Assembly (NCBI GenBank): GCA_004557035.1
Contig: SFFB01000055.1
Span: forward strand, 1-5,804
From: Bacteroidales bacterium
Lineage (GTDB): Bacteria > Bacteroidota > Bacteroidia > Bacteroidales > Bacteroidaceae
Reading direction: 5' to 3'
DNA length: 5,804 bases
The notes beneath the pieces are model-generated. The model was not told the DNA's origin, did not search any database, and was given only the letters and a program-made list of their open reading frames with translations. This document shows, one piece after another, positions 1 to 5,567 of this stretch. Numbering within the stretch: the stretch's first letter is position 1; each line of letters begins with the position of its first letter. A program made the position numbers and the translations under genes.

Positions 1-44
1 CGCTCTAACAGGAGCGCCGTAGCGCGTTTTCCCGTTTAGCGAGT

Positions 45-77
45 GCAAAGATACGCACTTCCTACATTCCCTCCAAA
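45..77 (-). promoter_or_regulatory. Minus-strand Bacteroidetes-type promoter reading out of the left edge
   Basis: Read on the minus strand, there is a TTTG -33 box (plus-strand CAAA at 74-77), a 20-base spacer and TATCTTTGC (plus-strand GCAAAGATA at 45-53). This matches the Bacteroidetes sigma consensus TTTG-N19-21-TAnnTTTG. Transcription would begin near position 38-41 and leave the window, so the leader is at least about 38 bases. That leader contains short inverted repeats (CGCTC/GAGCG at 1-16 and GCGC/GCGC at 14-25). The gene it serves lies outside the window and is unknown. Confidence 0.7.
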
Positions 78-548
78 ACTTTCTGAGAAAAAATTTAATA
101 AAGAAATTACACAAATGACCAAAATATGGACGTAAGACGCTGTGAGCCATAGGGGTTATAGTGATGTGATTTTTTTGCGTTTTTTTGAAGAAACTTGAGT
201 GCCGTCTATGCCATTGGGAGACAGACACGCCGCTTAGCTGATGGGAATAGGTTCTCAACCAGGCAAGGCTTGGATTGTGGCCTATTACATATATAATATG
301 TACGCGCTCACGTGCGCGCGTACGCGTATTGCAATCAAAGGCGGGTCTGACTCAGCAACTCTACACACCCCCTGACAATCATTTTATTTTCACGCGCTTG
401 ATGATGTAGGGTTGCCAAGAAGAGACCCATCACGACCTCACATTCTACATTCTCGCCCAGACGGGCCTGCACGTATATTCATAAGGCTTCGGAAAGACCG
501 TGGACGCAATTAATTGAGTGACAACAACTCGCTCCCGTCATTTATTCG
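78..548. other. Non-coding spacer between divergent promoters
   Basis: About 470 bases with no credible reading frame on either strand. The first 150 bases are AT-rich and include two runs of seven T around 170-187. The middle holds a cluster of inverted repeats, listed separately. A small GCCC/GGGC hairpin with a four-base loop sits at 455-466, and the heptamer ACATTCT occurs twice in a row near 440-455. I do not recognise a riboswitch, tRNA or known small RNA here. The spacer lies between the leftward promoter at 45-77 and the rightward -7 box at 549, so it probably carries regulatory sites for one or both sides. Confidence 0.6.
246..330. repeat. Cluster of three adjacent inverted repeats (possible structured RNA or protein-binding site)
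   Basis: Three inverted repeats lie end to end. First, AATAGG at 246-251 pairs with CCTATT at 281-286, enclosing a weaker CAACCA/TGGaTTG pairing (256-261 with 271-277). Second, ACATAT at 287-292 pairs with ATATGT at 296-301 around a three-base loop. Third, GTACGCGC at 300-307 pairs perfectly with GCGCGTAC at 316-323 around the loop TCACGTGC. The third can be extended by AATA (295-298) with TATT (327-330). The second and third overlap by two bases and would compete. No T-run follows, so none is a standard terminator. No function is assigned. Confidence 0.45.
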
Positions 549-557
549 TAATTTTGC
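549..557 (+). promoter_or_regulatory. -7 box of the probable promoter for the asparaginase-transporter operon
   Basis: TAATTTTGC fits the Bacteroidetes -7 consensus TAnnTTTG, with the commonly seen trailing C, exactly. No TTTG is found 19-21 bases upstream, so the -33 box is absent or very degenerate. Transcription would start around 561-564 and give a leader of about 20 bases to the ATG at 583. The box lies inside the open frame that extends upstream to a TTG at 514, which argues against that TTG as the true start. Confidence 0.55.
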
Positions 558-582
558 AGTTGAAGAAATGCACTCAACACTT

Positions 583-1623
583 ATGAAACAATCCACCACC
601 CCATCGATACTCATCATTTATACAGGCGGGACGATTGGCATGATTGAAAACCCGGAGACCGGTGCTTTGGAGAATTTCGATTTGGCCCATTTCCGTCGCC
701 ATGTGCCGGAGTTGAACCGCTTCAACTACGACATTGACGCCATCACCTTCGACCCGCCCATCGACTCAAGCGACATGGAGCCGAAATATTGGGTCAAACT
801 GGCTCGCATCATTAGCGACCGTTATGCCGACTACGATGGGTTTGTGGTTTTGCACGGCACAGACACGATGGCCTATACGGCCTCGGCACTGAGTTTTATG
901 CTGGAAAATCTCGGCAAAGCCGTCATCATTACCGGGTCGCAGCTGCCCATTGGCCAGTTGCGCACAGACGGCAAAGAAAACCTTCTGACGAGCATCGAGA
1001 TTGCTGCCGCGCGCGACGAATACGGCCAGCCGATGGTGCCCGAGGTATGCATCTTTTTTGAAAACCGCCTTATGCGCGGCAATCGCACCACCAAGATCAA
1101 TGCCGAAGGCTTCAACGCTTTCCGCTCTTACAATCTGCCTCCGCTGGCCCGTGCCGGCATTCACATCAAGTTTGAGTCGCATCTCATTCGCCGGCCCGAC
1201 CGCAACCGTCCGTTCCGTCCACACTTCCTTATGGACAACCGTGTGATTATCCTCACCCTCTTCCCCGGCATTCGCCGCGAGTATGTCGAGGCTTTGCTTC
1301 AGATTTCAGACTTGCGCGCACTCATCCTCAAGACCTATGGTGCAGGCAATGCGCCGCAAAAGCCGTGGCTCATTGACCGTCTGAAGGCTTTGCGTGCCAA
1401 AGGCGTGATTTTGGTCAACATCACCCAATGCTCGCAAGGCGCCGTTGAGATGCGCCGCTACGGCACCGGCCTGCAGTTGCTCCAAGCCGGCGTAGTCAAC
1501 GGCTACGACAGCACGCCCGAGAGCATGGTGACCAAACTGATGTTTCTGCTTGGCCACAACCAGCCTTACGAAGAAATTATCCGCCTAATGAACACCAGCA
1601 TTGCTGGCGAAATCACCGTCTGA
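583..1623 (+). CDS. ansA: Type I (cytoplasmic) L-asparaginase
   Basis: Hydrolyses L-asparagine to L-aspartate and ammonia in the cytoplasm. From ATG 583 the protein has 346 residues, close to the roughly 338 of E. coli AnsA, and has no signal peptide. Both family signatures are present: YTGGTIGM at 13-20, with nucleophile Thr17, and the stretch around HGTDTMAYTAS at 91-101, supplying Thr93 and Asp94. The catalytic Lys is expected at 171 in GNRTTK, and a substrate-binding DSSD lies at 61-64. NITQC at 279-283 matches a region that, as I recall, forms part of the allosteric asparagine site in E. coli AnsA. The frame stays open back to TTG 514, and ATG 568 is also possible. I chose 583 because the -7 box at 549-557 would put the transcript start downstream of 514, and because known homologues begin just before the TGGTIG motif. 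It is first in an apparent operon; the next gene begins 32 bases after its TGA. Confidence 0.93.
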   Translation: MKQSTTPSILIIYTGGTIGMIENPETGALENFDLAHFRRHVPELNRFNYDIDAITFDPPIDSSDMEPKYWVKLARIISDRYADYDGFVVLHGTDTMAYTASALSFMLENLGKAVIITGSQLPIGQLRTDGKENLLTSIEIAAARDEYGQPMVPEVCIFFENRLMRGNRTTKINAEGFNAFRSYNLPPLARAGIHIKFESHLIRRPDRNRPFRPHFLMDNRVIILTLFPGIRREYVEALLQISDLRALILKTYGAGNAPQKPWLIDRLKALRAKGVILVNITQCSQGAVEMRRYGTGLQLLQAGVVNGYDSTPESMVTKLMFLLGHNQPYEEIIRLMNTSIAGEITV

Positions 1624-1655
1624 CCCGGTGCCGTTCATAGGCTTTTACCGCACTT

Positions 1656-2789
1656 ATGGCGTTTCGACTTTTCCGTTTCAAATCTTGTCTGCTGCATCTT
1701 GCCTGCACACTCTGCTGTGTGTGGCTATGCAGTTGCGCCTCGCCGGAGATCGCCGGCGAGCATACGGGCGTGAGCCATGCCACCCTTTTGAGTCTGGAAG
1801 AAAAAGAGGGTTACACGCAGGCCACCCTCTCAGACGGTTTTGCACAAGGCGGCCGGACGCAGATCTATCTGTTGGTGCCTCGCGATGCCCCCATTCCAGA
1901 AAATCTGCCTGAAGGCACAGTCTTGCGCACACCGCTACGACGCGTCGTAGCCTGCCAGAGTGTCCATGCGGCTCTGCTTTTCGACCTCGGTGCAAGCCAG
2001 TCTATTGTGGGCCTGTGCGACACGGACTATATCATCGACTCGCGGCTTCAATCGCTCTTGCGTTCAGGCAAGGCCAAAGATATGGGCGCTTCATACGCCC
2101 CCGACGCCGAGCGACTGGCCGCCACTCGCCCAGAGGCCATCATCACTTCGCCCATCGAAGGTGTCAGCCTCCAATCACTTGCACAGTTGGGCGTGCCGGT
2201 CATTGCCTGTGCCGACTATATGGAGCGTAGCGCTTTGGGAAGGGCCGAATGGGTGAAATTCTTCGGCCTGCTCACCGGCGAAAGTGCCCGTGCCGACTCC
2301 TTGTTTTCTGTAGTTAGTGCCGCCTACGACAGTCTTTCCACGGCCGCCCATCAAGCCGCCAAGCGACCACGCTACATCAGCGACCGCGCACAGGGCAGCA
2401 CCTGGCTCATGCCCGGAAGCGACAGTTTCCTGGCCAAACTCTATGCCGATGCCGGTGCCGACTATGTGTTTAAGGACAAGAAAGGAGCCGGTTCGGTCAG
2501 CCTCCCATTGGAAACCGTTGTGGCCAAAGGCAACGAGCCCGACATATGGCTAATCAAATATGGCGCCAAACAATCGCTCAGTTATGACGCTTTAGCTTCT
2601 GAACTAACCGTCTACCGCAGTCTGCGGCCTTGGCGTGAGCGCAGGATTTTCGTGTGCAACACCCTCGCTGTGCCCTACTATGAAGAGACGCCCTTCCGTC
2701 CCGACCTGCTGCTGCGCGACATGGTGAAGATTTTCCATCCCGAAGTGCTTCCCCACCACCATCTGCGCTATTATGCACCTCTGCCTTAA
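1656..2789 (+). CDS. Periplasmic substrate-binding lipoprotein of an iron-complex/haem/cobalamin ABC importer (BtuF/FecB type)
   Basis: Captures a metal chelate or corrinoid in the periplasm and hands it to a FecCD-type permease. The 377-residue protein starts with a lipoprotein signal: Arg4, Arg7 and Lys9, a hydrophobic Cys-rich core, then lipobox L24-C25-S26-C27, with Cys27 as the lipidated residue. Residues 28 to about 93 form an extra region before the usual fold. The TroA-like two-lobe domain (Peripla_BP_2) runs from about 95 to 365: N-lobe with RVVACQSVHAALLFDLGA at 96-113 and the VIACADYMER strand-helix at 182-191, a linking helix near 205-235, and a C-lobe from PRYISD at 238. LMPGSDSFLAKLYADAGADY at 251-270 is typical of Bacteroidetes members. 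The end is His-rich (PHHH at 366-369). The start has no Shine-Dalgarno, as usual in this phylum. The permease gene follows after 10 bases, which confirms the transport role. The substrate cannot be told from sequence; cobalamin, haem and siderophore all remain possible. Confidence 0.85.
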   Translation: MAFRLFRFKSCLLHLACTLCCVWLCSCASPEIAGEHTGVSHATLLSLEEKEGYTQATLSDGFAQGGRTQIYLLVPRDAPIPENLPEGTVLRTPLRRVVACQSVHAALLFDLGASQSIVGLCDTDYIIDSRLQSLLRSGKAKDMGASYAPDAERLAATRPEAIITSPIEGVSLQSLAQLGVPVIACADYMERSALGRAEWVKFFGLLTGESARADSLFSVVSAAYDSLSTAAHQAAKRPRYISDRAQGSTWLMPGSDSFLAKLYADAGADYVFKDKKGAGSVSLPLETVVAKGNEPDIWLIKYGAKQSLSYDALASELTVYRSLRPWRERRIFVCNTLAVPYYEETPFRPDLLLRDMVKIFHPEVLPHHHLRYYAPLP

Positions 2790-2799
2790 TTGTTGATTT

Positions 2800-3804
2800 A
2801 TGAAGAAAACGCTCCTCGGCCTACCCCTCGTCTTGCTCATCGTCTTGGCGGCGCTACTGGTATTCACCGGTAGCGAAAACCTTGCTTTTGGCGACGTTTG
2901 GGACGCCTTGACGGGAGGCGGCGAAGAGACCACGGCCTATTTCATCGTCCACCACCTCCGACTGCCGTCGCTCTGCACCGCCCTATTGGCCGGTTTCAGT
3001 CTGGCCGCTGCCGGACTCGTGATGCAGACCCTTATGGGCAATCCTCTGGCCGACCCTTCGCTGCTTGGCGTCAATGCCGGAGCTGGTCTTGGAGCCGCCT
3101 TGGCCGTGTTGCTTCTCGGCGGTAGTGTGACCATTGGCAGCCTCTCGGTAGCCGGTCATGTGCTCACGGTGGTAGCTGCCGCTGTTGGCGCCATTGCCGT
3201 CACGGCCTTGCTCGTAGCCCTGTCGCTGCGTTTTCGCGACAACCTGCGGCTGCTCATTGCCGGCGTCATGGTGAGTTTCTCAGTTTCGTCGATAGTCTCC
3301 ATCATGGGCTATTTCGCCACGGCCGAGGGTCTGCAGAACTATGTATTCTGGGGCATGGGTTCGTTTGTCGGTACTTCGGGCGAGAGTCTGTTGGTTTTCG
3401 CGCTCATCGTCATGCCTTGCCTGCTGGTCATCGTGCTTTGTGCGCAGCCACTCAATGGTTTTTTGTTGGGCGAAGACTATGCCCGCAACCTCGGCATCCC
3501 CGTACGTCGCGTCCGCACCCTATTGTTACTTGTTTCGGGTCTGCTCTGCGGTGTGACCACAGCCTTTTGCGGCCCCATCGGCTTCATCGGTCTGGCTGCG
3601 CCCCATGTGGCCCGTCTGTTCCACCGTTCGTCAGACCATCGTCGGCTCGTCCCGCTCACCATCTTGTGGGGCGGCAACCTCACGCTGCTCTCGTCCGTCA
3701 TAGCCCGTCTGCCGTCTGGCACGGCCCTACCCGTCGGCACGGTCACTCCCCTACTCGGCGTACCGGTGGTGTTTTGGCTGATGACGCGTCGGCAACGGTC
3801 GTAA
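2800..3804 (+). CDS. FecCD/BtuC-family ABC transporter permease
   Basis: Inner-membrane channel subunit of the importer whose binding protein is encoded just upstream; in this family it acts as a homodimer with two ATPase subunits. The 334 residues are hydrophobic with about nine to ten membrane segments (for example near 5-22, 58-77, 88-107, 117-141, 148-171, 195-214, 238-256, 282-302 and 308-327). Family motifs are in order: LRLPSLCTALLAGFSLAAAG at 53-72, Q76, NPLADPSLLG at 81-90, W184-G185, LGIP at 231-234, GPIGFIGLAAPHVAR at 258-272 (the coupling-helix region that contacts the ATPase), DHR at 279-281, and PVGTVTPLLGVPVVFWL at 311-327. Length matches FecC, FecD and BtuC (about 320-335). 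The usual R-x-P-R is R-L-P-S here. ATG 2800 follows the previous stop by 10 bases, so the two genes are probably translated from one message. No ATP-binding subunit gene follows. Confidence 0.93.
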   Translation: MKKTLLGLPLVLLIVLAALLVFTGSENLAFGDVWDALTGGGEETTAYFIVHHLRLPSLCTALLAGFSLAAAGLVMQTLMGNPLADPSLLGVNAGAGLGAALAVLLLGGSVTIGSLSVAGHVLTVVAAAVGAIAVTALLVALSLRFRDNLRLLIAGVMVSFSVSSIVSIMGYFATAEGLQNYVFWGMGSFVGTSGESLLVFALIVMPCLLVIVLCAQPLNGFLLGEDYARNLGIPVRRVRTLLLLVSGLLCGVTTAFCGPIGFIGLAAPHVARLFHRSSDHRRLVPLTILWGGNLTLLSSVIARLPSGTALPVGTVTPLLGVPVVFWLMTRRQRS

Positions 3805-3820
3805 AGCCTCGGGCGGTTTG

Positions 3821-3853
3821 TCTTTTGGTGTGGGCAGCCAAAAGGCTATTTTT
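3821..3853 (+). terminator. Probable Rho-independent terminator after the permease gene
   Basis: TCTTTTGG at 3821-3828 pairs with CCAAAAGG at 3838-3845 (seven Watson-Crick pairs and one G-T) around a nine-base loop. After CTA comes a run of five T (3849-3853). The stem begins 16 bases past the stop codon. It is AT-rich and therefore modest; AGCCT at 3805-3809 could pair instead with AGGCT at 3843-3847. It fits the end of the operon, since the next gene has its own promoter. Confidence 0.5.
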
Positions 3854-3936
3854 GACACAGGGAAAAGAATAAGGGGCGGCTCTCAATCGATTTTTTTGTA
3901 TTTCACGTGCTTACGGCCAAATTAAAACATGTTTTA

Positions 3937-3967
3937 TTTGTCTTTGCACTCATTTGCACTATCTTTC
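3937..3967 (+). promoter_or_regulatory. Near-consensus promoter in repeat unit 1
   Basis: TTTG at 3937-3940, exactly 19 bases of spacer, then TATCTTTC at 3960-3967. This differs from the Bacteroidetes consensus TTTG-N19-TAnnTTTG only in the last base (C for G). It points towards hflX. Whether the final C allows activity is unknown; it may be a weak or decayed promoter. Confidence 0.35.
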
Positions 3968-4023
3968 GCCTGACGGCGCAAGTTAGGCGGCGGCTCGGCT
4001 AAGCCAAATTAAAACAAGTTTTA

Positions 4024-4055
4024 TTTGTCTTTGCACTCGCCTTGCACTAACTTTC
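4024..4055 (+). promoter_or_regulatory. Near-consensus promoter in repeat unit 2
   Basis: TTTG at 4024-4027, 20 bases of spacer, then TAACTTTC at 4048-4055. It has the same final-base departure from consensus as unit 1, and the -7 core TAACTTT is the same as in the intact hflX promoter downstream. It could act as an extra upstream start for hflX or be a non-functional copy. Confidence 0.35.
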
Positions 4056-4083
4056 GGCAAACGCGCAAGTTAGGCGGCATTCG

Positions 4084-4126
4084 GCAGAGCCAAAAGGAAA
4101 AACTACGTCTTTCCTTTTGGCTCTGC
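4084..4126. repeat. 17-bp perfect inverted repeat overlapping the hflX -33 box
   Basis: GCAGAGCCAAAAGGAAA at 4084-4100 is exactly complementary to 4110-4126, with a nine-base loop (AACTACGTC). The right arm contains the TTTG -33 box at 4116-4119. In RNA made from the upstream repeats this would form a strong hairpin; as DNA it could be an operator. No T-run follows directly (the next bases are TCTCATTTGC), so it is not a standard terminator. Confidence 0.8.
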
Positions 4127-4147
4127 TCTCATTTGCACTAACTTTGC
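4116..4147 (+). promoter_or_regulatory. Consensus promoter of hflX
   Basis: TTTG at 4116-4119, exactly 19 bases, then TAACTTTGC at 4139-4147: a full match to the Bacteroidetes consensus. The expected transcript start is near 4151-4154, giving a leader of about 35 bases before ATG 4187. No Shine-Dalgarno is visible in that leader, as is normal in this phylum. Confidence 0.8.
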
Positions 4148-4186
4148 AAACCAACGGAAAGACACTCCGCCTACTTCCACTCACCT

Positions 4187-5452
4187 ATGAAAGAATTTAT
4201 ACAAAGCGAGGCCAAGACCGAAACTGCCGTGCTCGTGGCCCTCATCACCAAAACACAAGACGAACGCAAGACGGATGAATATCTCGACGAACTGGAATTT
4301 CTCGCCGAGACAGCCGGCGCAGTCACCGTCAAACGCTTCACCCAACGACTCGACGGCCCCAGCTCCGTCACCTACGTGGGCAAAGGCAAACTCGAAGAGA
4401 TACGCGCCTACATCGAAGCTGAAGAAGAGGCCGAAAGAGAAGTCGGTATGGTCATCTTCGACGACGAGCTCTCGGCCAAACAACTGCGCAATATCGAGCG
4501 GGAACTGAAAGTGAAAATCCTCGACCGCACGTCGCTCATCCTCGACATCTTTGCCATGCGCGCACAGACGGCCAACGCCAAAACCCAAGTAGAACTGGCC
4601 CAATACCGCTATATGCTGCCGCGACTGCAACGCCTCTGGACCCACCTTGAGCGCCAAGGCGGCGGTTCGGGTGGCGGTGGCGGAAAAGGCTCCGTAGGTC
4701 TGCGCGGCCCGGGCGAAACCCAGTTGGAAATGGACCGCCGCATCATCCTCAACCGCATGTCGCTGCTCAAAACCCGACTGGCCGACATCGAGCGGCAGAA
4801 AAACACCCAACGCAAAAACCGAGGCCGACTCATCCGCGTAGCCCTCGTGGGCTATACCAACGTGGGCAAGTCTACCCTCATCAACCTGCTAGCCAAAAGC
4901 GAAGTCTTTGCCGAAAACAAACTCTTTGCCACACTCGACACCACCGTGCGCAAAGTCATCATCTCCAACCTGCCCTTCCTCCTGGCCGACACCGTAGGCT
5001 TCATCCGCAAGCTCCCCACCGACCTCGTCGAGTCGTTCAAAAGCACCCTCGACGAAGTGCGCGAGGCCGATTTGCTCATCCACGTCATCGACGTGTCGCA
5101 CCCCGACTTCGAGGAGCAAATCTCCGTAGTCAACAAGACCCTCCTCGACCTCGGTTGCTCCGACAAGCCTCAACTGCTCGTCTTCAACAAAGTCGACGCC
5201 TACCGCTGGACCGAAAAGGCCGAAGACGACCTCACGCCCCTGACACGCGAAAACATCTCGCTCGAAAAACTCCAAAACACCTGGATGGCCCGTGCCGACG
5301 CCGACTGCATCTTCATCTCAGCCCGCGAGCGGCAAGGCATTGACGAACTCAAGGCACTCATCTACGACCGCGTACGCCAGCTCCATGTGCAGAAATACCC
5401 CTACAACGACTTCCTCTTCCAAAACTACGACGAAAACGGCGAGGCGTTGTAA
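4187..5452 (+). CDS. hflX: Ribosome-associated GTPase HflX
   Basis: HflX binds the large ribosomal subunit and, in species studied, splits stalled or hibernating 70S ribosomes, notably in heat stress. The 421 residues (E. coli 426) hold the full architecture. The N-terminal HflX domain (about 12-155) includes GPSSVTYVGKGKLEEI at 57-72 and ILDRTSLILDIFAMRAQT at 111-128. A Gly-rich loop follows at 158-168, then the hallmark GPGETQLE at 174-181 and a coiled helical linker at 182-212. The GTPase domain has G1 GYTNVGKST at 222-230, G2 threonines in LFATLDTTVR at 246-255, G3 DTVG at 268-271, G4 NKVD at 334-337 and G5 SAR at 378-380. The C-terminal tail (about 400-421) is short. All catalytic motifs are intact. 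ATG 4187 fits the family start and lies about 35 bases after the predicted transcript start. The gene is monocistronic, with its own promoter and a strong terminator after it. Confidence 0.97.
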   Translation: MKEFIQSEAKTETAVLVALITKTQDERKTDEYLDELEFLAETAGAVTVKRFTQRLDGPSSVTYVGKGKLEEIRAYIEAEEEAEREVGMVIFDDELSAKQLRNIERELKVKILDRTSLILDIFAMRAQTANAKTQVELAQYRYMLPRLQRLWTHLERQGGGSGGGGGKGSVGLRGPGETQLEMDRRIILNRMSLLKTRLADIERQKNTQRKNRGRLIRVALVGYTNVGKSTLINLLAKSEVFAENKLFATLDTTVRKVIISNLPFLLADTVGFIRKLPTDLVESFKSTLDEVREADLLIHVIDVSHPDFEEQISVVNKTLLDLGCSDKPQLLVFNKVDAYRWTEKAEDDLTPLTRENISLEKLQNTWMARADADCIFISARERQGIDELKALIYDRVRQLHVQKYPYNDFLFQNYDENGEAL

Positions 5453-5484
5453 CGGCACAAAGCAGCGAAAGCCAAGACAAAAAA

Positions 5485-5536
5485 ATGCGGCATTGCTCAC
5501 CCCAAGAGAGAGTGGCAATGCCGCATAATTGTTTTT
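5485..5536. terminator. Strong bidirectional Rho-independent terminator
   Basis: ATGCGGCATTGC at 5485-5496 pairs perfectly with GCAATGCCGCAT at 5515-5526. CAC/GTG (5498-5500 with 5512-5514) continues the stem past one bulged T, leaving an 11-base loop. On the plus strand AATTGTTTTT follows. On the minus strand the stem is followed directly by a run of seven T (plus-strand A-run ending at 5485). It therefore ends hflX from the left and the convergent gene from the right. Confidence 0.9.
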
Positions 5537-5567
5537 GTGAATAAATAGATGGCAGGCAGTCGAGCCG

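Larger units (their letters stand above)
3916..4088 (+). repeat. Two tandem direct repeats of about 87 bases containing promoter-like elements
   Basis: Unit 1 spans 3916-4002 (87 bases) and unit 2 spans 4003-4088 (86 bases). The first 35 bases of each, starting GCCAAATTAAAACA, differ at one position. A 16-base block GCGCAAGTTAGGCGGC is identical in both (from 3976 or 3977 in unit 1 and from about 4063 in unit 2). The start of each unit is a near-palindrome: AAAACATGTTTT at 3925-3936 is perfect, while unit 2 has AAAACAAGTTTT. Each unit also carries a TTTG, a spacer of 19 or 20 bases, and TAnnTTTC. Unit 1 has a further stem, CGCCTGAC at 3967-3974 with GTTAGGCG at 3982-3989 (one G-T pair). A third, diverged unit starting GCCAAAAGG follows at 4089 and holds the hflX promoter. 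Confidence 0.75.

Noticed and set aside
246..286. Possible tRNA-like stem-loops
   Set aside because: No acceptor stem, no GTTCRA T-loop in the right place and no anticodon arm could be fitted.
270..297. TTGGAT, 16 bases, TATAAT: resembles an E. coli sigma70 promoter
   Set aside because: The housekeeping sigma of Bacteroidetes uses TTTG/TAnnTTTG, and this TATAAT falls inside the inverted repeat ACATAT/ATATGT. No gene follows closely.
766..1224. Minus-strand open frame of 152 codons opposite the asparaginase gene
   Set aside because: A shadow frame; the plus-strand product has both asparaginase signatures and no domain is visible in the antisense product.
3881..3898. T-run after CAATCGA as a second terminator
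   Set aside because: Only the 8-base palindrome AATCGATT precedes the T-run; there is no stable GC-rich stem.
3916..4147. Insertion sequence or MITE inserted before hflX
   Set aside because: No terminal inverted repeats bounding the array and no target-site duplication could be found; the units are direct repeats with promoter boxes.
4181..4810. Long minus-strand open frame of 209 codons opposite hflX
   Set aside because: A shadow of the codon bias of hflX on the other strand; hflX has all its family motifs and its own promoter.
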